Assembly (NCBI RefSeq): GCF_900176535.1
Contig: NZ_FWXT01000004.1
Span: forward strand, 62,001 to 126,000
Source: Pedobacter africanus
GTDB taxonomy: Bacteria; Bacteroidota; Bacteroidia; Sphingobacteriales; Sphingobacteriaceae
Direction of reading: 5' to 3'
Length of the DNA stretch: 64,000 nt
The position numbers were made by a program, and so were the translations under genes. The notes below the pieces were generated by a model. It was not told the origin of the DNA and did no database searches. It was given only the letters and a program-made list of their open reading frames with translations. Each line of letters starts with the position of its first letter. Positions within the stretch are counted from its first letter, which is position 1. Below, in pieces: positions 25,680 through 33,942 of this stretch.

Positions 25680-25766
25680 TTACTTGTTAAACCAGTAGTA
25701 GATCTTGGTGAGCCCAAGCTTCCTGAGGATGGTGCCGGTAAAAGAAAATACATTTATAGACTTCAT
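25680..25766 (-). CDS. Possible 28-residue peptide
   Basis: ATG 25766 to TAA 25680 encodes a short peptide beginning MKSINVFSFTGTIL and ending with an aromatic, basic tail (KIYYWFNK). It lies 85 bp upstream of the M13 peptidase gene on the same strand. It could be a leader peptide, a small cationic peptide or chance. No ribosome-binding site or homologue supports it. Confidence 0.25.
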   Translation of the reverse strand: MKSINVFSFTGTILRKLGLTKIYYWFNK

Positions 25767-25833
25767 TTCTTGGTATTTTATATCTATTTAACATATTTTA
25801 ACAAATAATATTGTGCAAGGTGCAAAATTTATG

Positions 25834-26706
25834 TTATGCACCCAGCTTCTTACGCTGCCCGATGTACAGTCCTGCAATCACCATCAGCGTGCCAATGACG
25901 GTATACAGGGTGATGGGCTCATTGAGCAGCCACCAGGCATAAAAGAAGCCAAAAAGCGGACAAAGAAAAAGCCATAGCGAAGCCTTTACGGTATCTATTT
26001 TTAAGAGGTAGAACCAGCAGATGAGGCCGACTACTGAAACAGCGAGACTGAGCCATAAAACTGAATAAATGAACCGGTCATCCAGCTGTACGGCCGAAAA
26101 ATCACTGAAAACAAAAGTAAAGGGCAGCAGGAACAAGCCGCCAAGGCTCACCTGCCAGCCGTTGATGAGCAGGTTGGGCAGGGTCCACTGGATGCGCGCG
26201 TAGTAAACGCTGGCAAAAGATACGGCAACCATGCTGCTCATGAGGATCACCACGCCCACGATGGTGGTATCGGCGTTTTTGAGTAGCGGGTAGGTAGCTA
26301 TAGCAATTCCTGCCATGCCAATCAGGATGCTCAATATCTCCGCTTTTGCAGGCCTGCGGCCCATGAGCCAGGAAGAAAGCAATACGATGAGCAGCGGATT
26401 GGTGGAGGTGGATAAGCTGCCTATTCCAGCAGCGGTATATTTCATGGCATAGACGTACAAGCCAAGGTATACGGTAGTATTCAGAAAACCGAAGATGGCG
26501 AGCTGACGCCATTCTGTATACGTGGGCAGCCGGTATTGTTTATCCCTGCTGATCAGGTAACAATAGCCCAGCAACACGAATCCGGCTATGAAGAAACGGG
26601 TATTGCCCAGGATCAGCGGAGGGGCAGAATGGATGCCAAATTTGGTGGCTACCGAGGCGGAAGCCCAGAGCATAGCAAAGAGTAAGCCAATAATGATGTT
26701 CTTCAC
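25834..26706 (-). CDS. DMT superfamily transporter (EamA type)
   Basis: A 290-residue inner-membrane protein with ten predicted helices arranged as two EamA repeats (about residues 1-140 and 150-285). The segments FLNTTVYLGLYVYAM and WLLNEPITLYTVIGTLMVIAGLYIG are typical. The substrate is unknown; members export amino acids or other metabolites. The start must be GTG at 26706, since no in-frame ATG precedes the first helix. A -7 element ends only 4 nt before it. It is divergent from the DPP-IV gene. Confidence 0.87.
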   Translation of the reverse strand: MKNIIIGLLFAMLWASASVATKFGIHSAPPLILGNTRFFIAGFVLLGYCYLISRDKQYRLPTYTEWRQLAIFGFLNTTVYLGLYVYAMKYTAAGIGSLSTSTNPLLIVLLSSWLMGRRPAKAEILSILIGMAGIAIATYPLLKNADTTIVGVVILMSSMVAVSFASVYYARIQWTLPNLLINGWQVSLGGLFLLPFTFVFSDFSAVQLDDRFIYSVLWLSLAVSVVGLICWFYLLKIDTVKASLWLFLCPLFGFFYAWWLLNEPITLYTVIGTLMVIAGLYIGQRKKLGA

Positions 26707-26710
26707 ACAT

Positions 26711-26718
26711 CAAAGGTA
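26711..26718 (-). promoter_or_regulatory. -7 element of the DMT transporter gene, 4 nt from the GTG start
   Basis: The minus strand reads TACCTTTG, then ATGT and the GTG start. The ATG within this stretch is out of frame. The spacing suggests a leaderless mRNA. Confidence 0.45.
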
Positions 26719-26752
26719 AGCCAAGAAAGGCTGATATTTGCAACATTTTATC

Positions 26753-26760
26753 TAAGTTTG
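26753..26760 (+). promoter_or_regulatory. -7 element of the DPP-IV gene
   Basis: TAAGTTTG matches TAnnTTTG and lies about 48 nt before the ATG at 26809. It overlaps the in-frame TTG at 26758, which argues against that codon as the start. Confidence 0.5.
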
Positions 26761-26808
26761 GCGAAACTAATTTATTTAACAGCATTAAACCCATCAGGAA
26801 TTAACCTA

Positions 26809-28971
26809 ATGAAAAGACTGATTTTATTTTTCCCCTTGTTTGCCATCGCTTTTAGCGGTATTGCACAAAACAAACAGCTGACCATGCAGGATGCCATGAG
26901 CAATGCGCGTACTACGCTGGCCCCTGAAAACCTGTCGCAGATTCAATTTATATATGGAACTGAAGATTATGTGTATGCAAAACGTATGGGCAATTCGCCG
27001 GTATGGTTAAGCGGCAATGCCAAATCTGCATCCGACCAACCTTACCTTTCTTTGGGCCAGCTGAACCAGAAACTAACAGCAGCACAAAAGGATACGCTGA
27101 AAATGATGCCAATGGTTCAGTTTAACCAGGGGCCGGAATGGATCTTTACCCTGAATGGCAGTAAAGTGGCGCTCGACCCGGCAAAAAATACGGTAAGGGT
27201 ACTGGTAGATCAGGCTGTTGCCGGTAAGGGTAACGTAGAAGAAAGTAAGGCGGGCTATGTAGCTTACCTGGATAATTTTAATTTGTTTGTGGCCAAAGGT
27301 GCCGATCAGAAACAGGTAACTACTGATGGTACCAAAGATATTGTGTACGCCTCTTCTGTACACCGCGATGAGTTTGGCATCAGCAAAGGTACTTTCTGGA
27401 GCAACAACGGCAAGCAACTTGCTTTTTACCGTATGGACCAAAGTATGGTTACCGACTACCCGATCATCGACTGGACCACCAGACCTGCCCACAATGTGAA
27501 CATCAAGTATCCTATGGCGGGCGATAAGAGCCACCAGGTGACCGTAGGCGTGTACAATGCCGAAACAAAAGCCCTGGTTTACCTGAAAACGGGTGAGCCG
27601 GTGGAGCAGTACCTGACCAATATTGCCTGGAGCCCGGACGATAAATATGTGTATATCGCTGTTTTGAACCGCGGGCAAAATCACATGAAGCTGAACCAGT
27701 ACGATGCGGCTTCAGGTGAATTGCTGAAAACACTGTTTGAAGAAAAAGACGATAAGTATGTAGAGCCCCTGGTGCCAATGCTGTTCTTAAAGAACGATGC
27801 CTCGAAATTTATATGGCAGAGCAACCGGGATGGCTGGAACCATCTTTATTTATATGACGTAAAAGGCAAAATGCTGAAACAGCTGACCAAAGGCAACTGG
27901 GAGGTATTGGAAGTAAAAGGTTTTGACAACAAGGGGGACAGGCTGTTCTATGTTTCCACTCAAGAATCACCGATTACCAGGAATTTATACGAGTTGAACC
28001 TGAAATCGGGCAAGTCGAAAAGGATAACCCAGGGCTTTGCAATGCACAGCACGCAGGTGAGCACTTCGGGCAATACCGTGATTGATGTTTACAGCACTCC
28101 GGATGATCCACGGGTAATCCAGTTGGTAGAAAGTGCATCGTCGAAAGCTAAAGTGCTACTTAAAGCGGCGAACCCCCTGGCGGCCTATGCTACAGCGAAA
28201 TCAGATATTTTTACCATCAAAAGTAAGTCGGGCGATGACCTGTACATGAGTTTGTACAAACCTGTTGGTTATGAGGCTGGTAAAAAATATCCGGTTGTGG
28301 TGTACTGGTATGGCGGTCCGCATGCCCAGTTGGTGATGAATGGCTGGAATGCAGGTGCGGGCGACTATTGGTCAAGGTATATGGCACAGCGTGGTTATGT
28401 GGTGCTTACTGTTGATGTAAGGGGCAGTGATAACCGTGGCCGGGCCTTTGAGCAATCCATGTTCCGCAGGGCAGGTGATGTACAAATGGAAGATATGATG
28501 AGCGCTGTAGATTACCTGAAAGGCCAGCCTTATGTAGACGCAGCGAATATGGGGCTTTTTGGCTGGAGCTTTGGCGGTTTTGCCACTACTGATTTTATGC
28601 TGACCTACCCTGGTGTATTTAAAGCTGCTGTTGCAGGCGGACCGGTAATTAACTGGGCTTTTTATGAGATCATGTATACCGAACGTTATATGGATACCCC
28701 TCAGGAAAATCCTGAAGGTTATGCCGCGACTTACCTGAGCAATAAGGTTGATCAGCTGAAAGGTAAATTGCTGCTGATTCATGGCCAGCAAGACCCGGTG
28801 GTGGTGCAGCAGCACTCGGTTGATCTTGTGAAGCATGCTGTTGATAAGGGAGTACAGGTTGATTATATGATCTATCCCGGTCATGAACACAATGTGATTG
28901 GCAAAGACAGGGTGCACTTGTACCAGAAAGTAACGGATTATTTTGAGCTTTATTTAAAGAAGGAAAAATAA
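26809..28971 (+). CDS. Dipeptidyl peptidase IV (S9B)
   Basis: A 720-residue secreted serine exopeptidase that removes X-Pro dipeptides. It has a signal peptide (MKRLILFFPLFAIAFSGIAQ), a DPPIV N-terminal beta-propeller (about residues 90-430) and an alpha/beta-hydrolase domain. The triad is Ser587 in GWSFGG, Asp662 in HGQQDPVV and a His in PGHEHNV (His692 or His694). The conserved VDVRGSDNRG is also present. ATG 26809 is chosen over the upstream TTG, which sits in the promoter. It is followed by a strong terminator, so it is a single transcript. It probably works in periplasmic peptide use together with the S9 and M13 peptidases. Confidence 0.93.
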   Translation: MKRLILFFPLFAIAFSGIAQNKQLTMQDAMSNARTTLAPENLSQIQFIYGTEDYVYAKRMGNSPVWLSGNAKSASDQPYLSLGQLNQKLTAAQKDTLKMMPMVQFNQGPEWIFTLNGSKVALDPAKNTVRVLVDQAVAGKGNVEESKAGYVAYLDNFNLFVAKGADQKQVTTDGTKDIVYASSVHRDEFGISKGTFWSNNGKQLAFYRMDQSMVTDYPIIDWTTRPAHNVNIKYPMAGDKSHQVTVGVYNAETKALVYLKTGEPVEQYLTNIAWSPDDKYVYIAVLNRGQNHMKLNQYDAASGELLKTLFEEKDDKYVEPLVPMLFLKNDASKFIWQSNRDGWNHLYLYDVKGKMLKQLTKGNWEVLEVKGFDNKGDRLFYVSTQESPITRNLYELNLKSGKSKRITQGFAMHSTQVSTSGNTVIDVYSTPDDPRVIQLVESASSKAKVLLKAANPLAAYATAKSDIFTIKSKSGDDLYMSLYKPVGYEAGKKYPVVVYWYGGPHAQLVMNGWNAGAGDYWSRYMAQRGYVVLTVDVRGSDNRGRAFEQSMFRRAGDVQMEDMMSAVDYLKGQPYVDAANMGLFGWSFGGFATTDFMLTYPGVFKAAVAGGPVINWAFYEIMYTERYMDTPQENPEGYAATYLSNKVDQLKGKLLLIHGQQDPVVVQQHSVDLVKHAVDKGVQVDYMIYPGHEHNVIGKDRVHLYQKVTDYFELYLKKEK

Positions 28972-28990
28972 GGTAATTTTTCTGCTCAAT

Positions 28991-29029
28991 AAAAAAAGGG
29001 ACAGTGGTTTTACTACTGTCCCTTTTTTT
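28991..29029 (+). terminator. Rho-independent terminator after the DPP-IV gene
   Basis: GGGACAGT (28998-29005) pairs with ACTGTCCC (29015-29022) around a 9-nt loop, flanked by seven A and seven T, so the stem can extend to 15 bp. It is a strong, possibly bidirectional intrinsic terminator. Confidence 0.9.
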
Positions 29030-29033
29030 ATCC

Positions 29034-29121
29034 GAAAAATTCAGTGCTCCGAGCCGACATGCAAATCTTTTGCTCTTCCGCAAAAGATTTGGGGAGGCGA
29101 GGAGCAGCTGTATTTTTTTTC
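29034..29121 (+). repeat. Family-2 hairpin element, copy R1
   Basis: An 88-bp imperfect palindrome just after the terminator. The outer arms are GAAAAATTCAGTGCTC and GAGCAGCTGTATTTTT. A perfect 12-bp apical stem CAAATCTTTTGC / GCAAAAGATTTG closes a TCTTCC loop. The internal strands GAGCCGACATG and GGGAGGCGAG are shared with copy R3. Confidence 0.75.
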
Positions 29122-29180
29122 TTGTGATGACTAAGGGATTTTGTACTTTCAGGAGACCTATTTGTAAACTACAATATGTT

Positions 29181-30296
29181 ATGAGCCAACCAGAAGAAAA
29201 ATATGCTGAGCTTGCCGTAAAATGGGTTGACAAAAGTATCAGTCCGGAGGAACGTCAGGAATTTAACGACTGGTACCAGCGCGATCAGGACCAGCCGCTT
29301 GTTATTCCGGCTGAATTTGCAGCTGATCGTCAAATGCATAAGGAACGTATTTATGAAAAGGTGCTGGCGGGTATTGAAAACAGGAGAGCGCCAAAGGAAA
29401 GAAAGCTTTGGAAACCTGTTGCTGTTGCGGTATCTATAGCAGTACTGTTTTCTGTAGCACTGTATTTCTATTTACAGCCTGCCCGGCATTTCGACCTGGA
29501 GCAGCTGGCTAAAGAATATGGCCATGGTAAAAATATCGCGGTGCTGACCGATCAGGATGGCCGTCAGTTTTTATTGGAAGATTCCATTTTTAATATGAAA
29601 GCCGAAGCCGGTCGTTTTGGCTTGGGCACTGGAAACGGCCTGGTTAAAATTGAAACCCCGAGGGGCTCACACCATCAGGTAGTGCTGGAAGACGGGACAA
29701 AAGTTTGGCTGGGTGCGGCAAGTTCCATGAACTGGGCGGTTGAATTTCCTGGAAATACCAGGAACATCAGGCTTTCGGGAGCAGCTTATTTTGAGGTGGC
29801 GCATCATCCTGAAAAACCATTTCAGGTCAAGATCATCAGCAACAAAAAAGCGCTGGACATTGTGGTGATCGGCACCAAATTCAACGTGAGTGCCTACCCC
29901 GAGGATCCGGAAATAAAAACCCACGTTTTCGAAGGAGTGGTTAAACTGAGTTCTGGAAGCCAGAGTACCCTTTTAACCAGAAATGAACAGGTGAGTTTCA
30001 GGAATGGTATTTTCAGTGCTAAGGAAGTAAAAATAGATGAAGTTTGGATGAGGTTTGGGGCATTGTATTTTGACAACGATGATGTTTACCAGGTGATGCG
30101 TGTAATTGCCAGGGAATACAATGTGGGTCTGGAATACCATAAGGTTCCGGGCGAAAGAATGCATTTGACGGGCATAATTAGCCGCAGAACGAGCCTGAAA
30201 GAGTTTCTTCACATTATAGAGGTTGCCACGGATTATAAGTTTTCCCTTGAGGGTAAACGTGTAATCGTTTTTGAAAACAACGATCACCGGTATTGA
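29181..30296 (+). CDS. FecR-family anti-sigma regulator
   Basis: A 371-residue transmembrane regulator. It has a cytoplasmic N-terminal anti-sigma segment (SQPEEKYAELAVKWVDKSIS), one transmembrane helix (about residues 79-97, AVAVSIAVLFSVALYFYL), the periplasmic FecR domain (about 155-245; RLSGAAYFEVAHHPEKPFQVK) and a C-terminal DUF4974/STN-like domain that contacts TonB receptors. It should hold its ECF sigma factor until a TonB-dependent receptor signals. Unusually, it precedes its sigma gene, and no SusC/SusD genes follow. I use ATG 29181 (MSQPEEKYAEL); the open frame further upstream runs through the family-2 element. Confidence 0.88.
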   Translation: MSQPEEKYAELAVKWVDKSISPEERQEFNDWYQRDQDQPLVIPAEFAADRQMHKERIYEKVLAGIENRRAPKERKLWKPVAVAVSIAVLFSVALYFYLQPARHFDLEQLAKEYGHGKNIAVLTDQDGRQFLLEDSIFNMKAEAGRFGLGTGNGLVKIETPRGSHHQVVLEDGTKVWLGAASSMNWAVEFPGNTRNIRLSGAAYFEVAHHPEKPFQVKIISNKKALDIVVIGTKFNVSAYPEDPEIKTHVFEGVVKLSSGSQSTLLTRNEQVSFRNGIFSAKEVKIDEVWMRFGALYFDNDDVYQVMRVIAREYNVGLEYHKVPGERMHLTGIISRRTSLKEFLHIIEVATDYKFSLEGKRVIVFENNDHRY

Positions 30297-30297
30297 T

Positions 30298-30861
30298 ATG
30301 ACACCCTACAAGACTTTTAGCGATATAGCATTGGTAGCGGCCTTGAGACAAGATGATAAATCTGCATTTGCAGAAATTTATGAGCGTTACTGGGACAAGC
30401 TTTTCAGCGTGGCAGCGCACAAACTGGAACTGCTGGAAGATGCGGAAGAGGTAGTACAGAATATCTTCATCTCCCTGTGGAACCGCCGCCTCAGCTTAAA
30501 TATTACCGGAAGCCTGAGCAGCTACCTGGCCGTATCGGCCAAGTACCGGGTGATAAAGATGCTGGAAAAACAGCTGAACCAGAAAAAGTATGCCGATAGC
30601 CTTGGGAAAGAGAGGCTGCTGGACGATTCCACACAAGAGTGGCTGGAGTTTATGGAACTTAAAGGCCAGCTGGAACAATTGATCACAGGGCTTCCTGAAA
30701 AATGTCAGCTGGTTTACCGCCTGAGCAGGGAACAGGGCTTTAGCCAGAAGGAAATTGCCAGTCAACTCGGTATTTCGGAAAAAACTGTGGAGGCACATCT
30801 GGGTAAGGCGATTAAAACCATCCGTACAGGATTGAACGTTTTTGTTGCTTTGCTTCTGTAG
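30298..30861 (+). CDS. ECF RNA polymerase sigma-70 factor
   Basis: A 187-residue ECF sigma factor with region 2 (SAFAEIYERYWDKLFSVAAH, VVQNIFISLWNRR) and region 4 with an HTH (GFSQKEIASQLGISEKTVEAHLGKA in part: QKEIASQLGISEKTVEAH). It starts with ATG one base after the fecR TGA (stop 30294-30296), so the two are translationally coupled. The order fecR then sigma is the reverse of the usual one. An in-frame TTG at 30271 overlaps fecR and is rejected. No SusC/SusD gene is next to it; family-2 elements and valS follow. Confidence 0.9.
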   Translation: MTPYKTFSDIALVAALRQDDKSAFAEIYERYWDKLFSVAAHKLELLEDAEEVVQNIFISLWNRRLSLNITGSLSSYLAVSAKYRVIKMLEKQLNQKKYADSLGKERLLDDSTQEWLEFMELKGQLEQLITGLPEKCQLVYRLSREQGFSQKEIASQLGISEKTVEAHLGKAIKTIRTGLNVFVALLL

Positions 30862-30876
30862 GTTTTTCTTTTTTCT

Positions 30877-30940
30877 GAAAAATTCAGTGCTCAGCGCCGA
30901 CATGCAAATATTTTTCGGTTGAAGATGCTAGATTTTTTTT
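30877..30940 (+). repeat. Family-2 hairpin element, truncated copy R2
   Basis: It begins with GAAAAATTCAGTGCTCAG and CCGACATGCAAATATTTT exactly as copy R3, then loses the 3' arm and ends in a T-run. It is a 5' fragment of about 64 bp. Confidence 0.6.
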
Positions 30941-30954
30941 GGTTCTTTTTTTTA

Positions 30955-31040
30955 GAAAAATTCAGTGCTCAGAGCCGACATGCAAATATTTTGCCCTTCA
31001 GCAAAATGTTTGAGGAGGCGAAGAGCAGCTGTATTTTTCC
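30955..31040 (+). repeat. Family-2 hairpin element, copy R3
   Basis: A full 86-bp copy. The outer arms match R1. The apical stem CAAATATTTTGC / GCAAAATGTTTG keeps pairing through one compensatory and one wobble change relative to R1, around a CCTTCA loop. Confidence 0.75.
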
Positions 31041-31042
31041 CT

Positions 31043-31093
31043 TTGCTCTTCCTCAAAATGTTTGAGGAGGCGAGGAGTATCTGTATTTTTTTC
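31043..31093 (+). repeat. Family-2 hairpin element, partial copy R4
   Basis: A 3' half copy: TTTGCTCTTCC-loop region, AAAATGTTTGAGGAGGCGAG and the terminal arm CTGTATTTTTTTC. It ends immediately before the valS -7 element. Confidence 0.6.
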
Positions 31094-31095
31094 TT

Positions 31096-31103
31096 TAATT
31101 TTG
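31096..31103 (+). promoter_or_regulatory. Candidate -7 element of valS
   Basis: TAATTTTG matches TAnnTTTG, 31 nt before the ATG at 31135 and directly after the partial repeat R4. Confidence 0.45.
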
Positions 31104-31134
31104 CGCTTTCAAATTCTGATACTTTCAAAATACA

Positions 31135-33798
31135 ATGAGCATTTCAACTAAATACGATCCGGCAGCGACAGCAGATAAGTGGTACAGTTACTGGCTTTCA
31201 AAGAAATTTTTTCATTCTGAGCCAGATGAGCGTGAGCCCTATACCATCGTCATCCCTCCGCCAAACGTGACGGGTGTGCTGCACATGGGACACATGCTGA
31301 ACAACACCATTCAGGACGTATTGATCCGTAAGGCCCGTATGCAGGGAAAAAATGCGTGCTGGGTTCCGGGTACCGATCACGCTTCTATTGCTACAGAAGC
31401 GAAGGTGGTTGCTATGCTGAAAGAAAGGGGTATCAATAAAGCCGATATTTCCAGGGAAGAGTTTTTGAAATACGCCTGGGAATGGAAAGAAAAGTACGGC
31501 GGGATCATTCTTGAACAGTTGAAAAAACTGGGCGCAAGCTGCGACTGGGACCGTACGCGCTTTACGATGGAGGACGACCTTTCGGATGCAGTTATTGACA
31601 GCTTCATTCACCTGTACAGGAAAGGCTGGATTTACAGGGGTATCCGTATGGTGAACTGGGATCCGGCAGGTAAGACCGCGGTTTCCGATGAAGAGGTGAT
31701 CCGCAAGGAAGTAAACCAGAAGTTGTATTACATCAGATACACGGTTTCAGGTGCTGAAGATTTCATTACCATTGCAACTACACGCCCGGAAACCATCATG
31801 GCGGATGTAGCGATCTGCATCAACCCTAATGATGAGCGTTACACCCACTTGAAAGGCAAAAAGGTGTTTGTTCCTTTGATTAACCGTGAAATTCCGGTGA
31901 TTGAGGATGAGTATGTAACGATGGATTTTGGTACCGGCTGTTTGAAGGTAACACCTGCGCATGACCTGAACGATTATGAGCTGGGGGTTAAACACAAGCT
32001 TCCGGTGATAGACATTTTAAATGAGGATGGAACACTGAACGAACTTGCCGTAATACTGGTAGGCGAAGACAGGTTTATAGCGCGTAAAAAGATAGCCAAA
32101 CTGTTGGATGAGGCCGGTCACCTGGACAAGGTGGAAGACTATAAATCGCAGGTAGGCTTTTCTGAGCGTACCGATGCGGCGATAGAGCCTAAGCTTTCGA
32201 TGCAATGGTTCTGTAAAATGGACCAGATGGCCAAACCGGCACTTGAAGATGTATTGAATGGCGATGTAAAACTGATCCCGGAGAAATTCGTGAACACCTA
32301 TCGTCACTGGATGGAAAATGTGCGCGACTGGAACATCAGCAGGCAGCTTTGGTGGGGGCAGCAGATCCCGGCCTGGTACGATAACCAGGGCAACTGGGTG
32401 GTAGCCAAAACCAAGGAAGAAGCATTGGATGAGTTCCTGAAACTGAAAGATCCTGATGGTGCTTTTACAGCCGAAGAAAAAGCAGGATGTAAAAATCAGC
32501 TGGCTGCTTTTATAAAGCAGGACCCGGATGTGATGGACACCTGGTTCTCGTCGTGGCTGTGGCCAATCTCGGTATTTGATGGTTTTAAAAATCCGGACAA
32601 TAAGGATATCAATTATTATTACCCGACCAATGACCTGGTAACTGCACCCGAGATCCTTTTCTTCTGGGTGGCCCGTATGATCATGGCCGGACATGAATTC
32701 AGGGGGCAGAAACCTTTTACCAATGTTTATTTGACCGGTATTGTAAGGGATAAGCTGGGCCGTAAGATGTCGAAGTCTTTAGGTAATTCTCCCGATCCTA
32801 TCGGGCTGATTGAAAAATACGGTGCCGATGGGGTAAGGGTAGGGATGCTGCTTTGCTCGCCTGCCGGGAACGACCTGATGTTCGACGAAAGCTATTGCGA
32901 GCAGGGGCGTAATTTTGCCAATAAGGTTTGGAATGCATTCCGGCTGGTAAAAGGCTGGGAGGTTGACCATAACCTGGAAAACCCCAATCAGCAAGCCATC
33001 CTTTGGTTCGAAAATCGCTTTAACGAAGCACTTGCCGAGATTGAAGATAACTTTAAGCAGTACCGTTTATCGGAAGCTTTAATGGCCACCTATAAACTGG
33101 TTTGGGACGATTTCTGTGCCTGGTACCTGGAAATGGTGAAGCCTGCTTATCAACATCCCGTTGATGCCGAAACATTGAAAGCTACGGTTGCCTTCTTTGA
33201 GAAAATACTCACGCTGCTGCATCCTTTTATGCCTTTCATTACAGAAGAGCTTTGGCATGATGAGCTATTTGGCGCAAGGGGAGAAATGGACTGCTGTATT
33301 GTAGCCAGCTACCCTGTTGCGGGCACAGCTGATGCAGCTTTACTGAAAGATGTAGAGGTCATCAAAACGCTGGTTGCGGAGATCAGGAATGTAAGGAACA
33401 GCAGGCAGATCTCGCCTAAGGAAGCACTGCCGCTGGCCATTAAGGTAAATTCGGCACTGGATTATGAAAAGTGGCTGAACATTGTGTTCAAACTTGCCAA
33501 TATTGAACAGGTAGAATTTGTGAATGACAAGATTCCGGGAGCAGTTAGCTTTATGATCGGCAATGATGAATTCTTCATTCACCTGAACGAAGCGGTTGAT
33601 GTTGATGCGGAAAGAACGCGCTTAAATGCTGAACTGGTTTATTTGCAGGGCTTTTTGAAGTCGGTAAATGCCAAGCTGGGCAATGAGCGTTTTGTACAGA
33701 ATGCGAAGCCGGAAGTGATCCAGAATGAGCGGAACAAGCAGGCGGATGCGGAAGGGAAAATCAGGATCATTGAAGAAAGTCTGGCGGCTTTAGCTTAG
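31135..33798 (+). CDS. valS: Valyl-tRNA synthetase
   Basis: An 887-residue class I aminoacyl-tRNA synthetase that charges tRNA-Val. The HIGH motif appears as HMGH (PPNVTGVLHMGHMLNN) and KMSKS as RKMSKSLGNSPDP. The CP1 editing domain (about residues 200-345, TTRPETIMADVA) and the C-terminal coiled coil (from about 815) are present, at normal family length. It is cytoplasmic. It follows the fecR/sigma pair on the same strand but is separated by 273 bp of repeat DNA and has its own -7 element. It converges on the HTH regulator, with hairpin element E between. Confidence 0.97.
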   Translation: MSISTKYDPAATADKWYSYWLSKKFFHSEPDEREPYTIVIPPPNVTGVLHMGHMLNNTIQDVLIRKARMQGKNACWVPGTDHASIATEAKVVAMLKERGINKADISREEFLKYAWEWKEKYGGIILEQLKKLGASCDWDRTRFTMEDDLSDAVIDSFIHLYRKGWIYRGIRMVNWDPAGKTAVSDEEVIRKEVNQKLYYIRYTVSGAEDFITIATTRPETIMADVAICINPNDERYTHLKGKKVFVPLINREIPVIEDEYVTMDFGTGCLKVTPAHDLNDYELGVKHKLPVIDILNEDGTLNELAVILVGEDRFIARKKIAKLLDEAGHLDKVEDYKSQVGFSERTDAAIEPKLSMQWFCKMDQMAKPALEDVLNGDVKLIPEKFVNTYRHWMENVRDWNISRQLWWGQQIPAWYDNQGNWVVAKTKEEALDEFLKLKDPDGAFTAEEKAGCKNQLAAFIKQDPDVMDTWFSSWLWPISVFDGFKNPDNKDINYYYPTNDLVTAPEILFFWVARMIMAGHEFRGQKPFTNVYLTGIVRDKLGRKMSKSLGNSPDPIGLIEKYGADGVRVGMLLCSPAGNDLMFDESYCEQGRNFANKVWNAFRLVKGWEVDHNLENPNQQAILWFENRFNEALAEIEDNFKQYRLSEALMATYKLVWDDFCAWYLEMVKPAYQHPVDAETLKATVAFFEKILTLLHPFMPFITEELWHDELFGARGEMDCCIVASYPVAGTADAALLKDVEVIKTLVAEIRNVRNSRQISPKEALPLAIKVNSALDYEKWLNIVFKLANIEQVEFVNDKIPGAVSFMIGNDEFFIHLNEAVDVDAERTRLNAELVYLQGFLKSVNAKLGNERFVQNAKPEVIQNERNKQADAEGKIRIIEESLAALA

Positions 33799-33821
33799 TT
33801 ACAAAGCGCTTTAAGTTTTTA

Positions 33822-33911
33822 CAAAAATAAGCCGTTCTGTTCACCGGCTGGAACAAGTGCGCTGAAGAAGCGCAATTATTCCTATGCCGTTTCACAGAAG
33901 ACATATTTTTG
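33822..33911 (+). repeat. Family-1 hairpin element, copy E (divergent apex)
   Basis: A 90-bp copy with the outer helix CAAAAATAAGCCGTTCTG / CAGAAGACATATTTTTG and second helix CGGC/GCCG. The apex differs from other copies: TGCGCT-GAAG-AGCGCA flanked by GGAACAAG and ATTATTCC in place of TGCATAATT and AGACGCTA. The inner part may be inverted relative to the arms. Confidence 0.7.
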
Positions 33912-33942
33912 TTCCTGCATAAAGCTTTGGTATGGTGTTATA

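Noticed and set aside
30877..31093. Possible CRISPR-like array
   Set aside because: The units are about 86-bp palindromes with truncated copies and irregular spacing; there are no uniform spacers and no cas genes.
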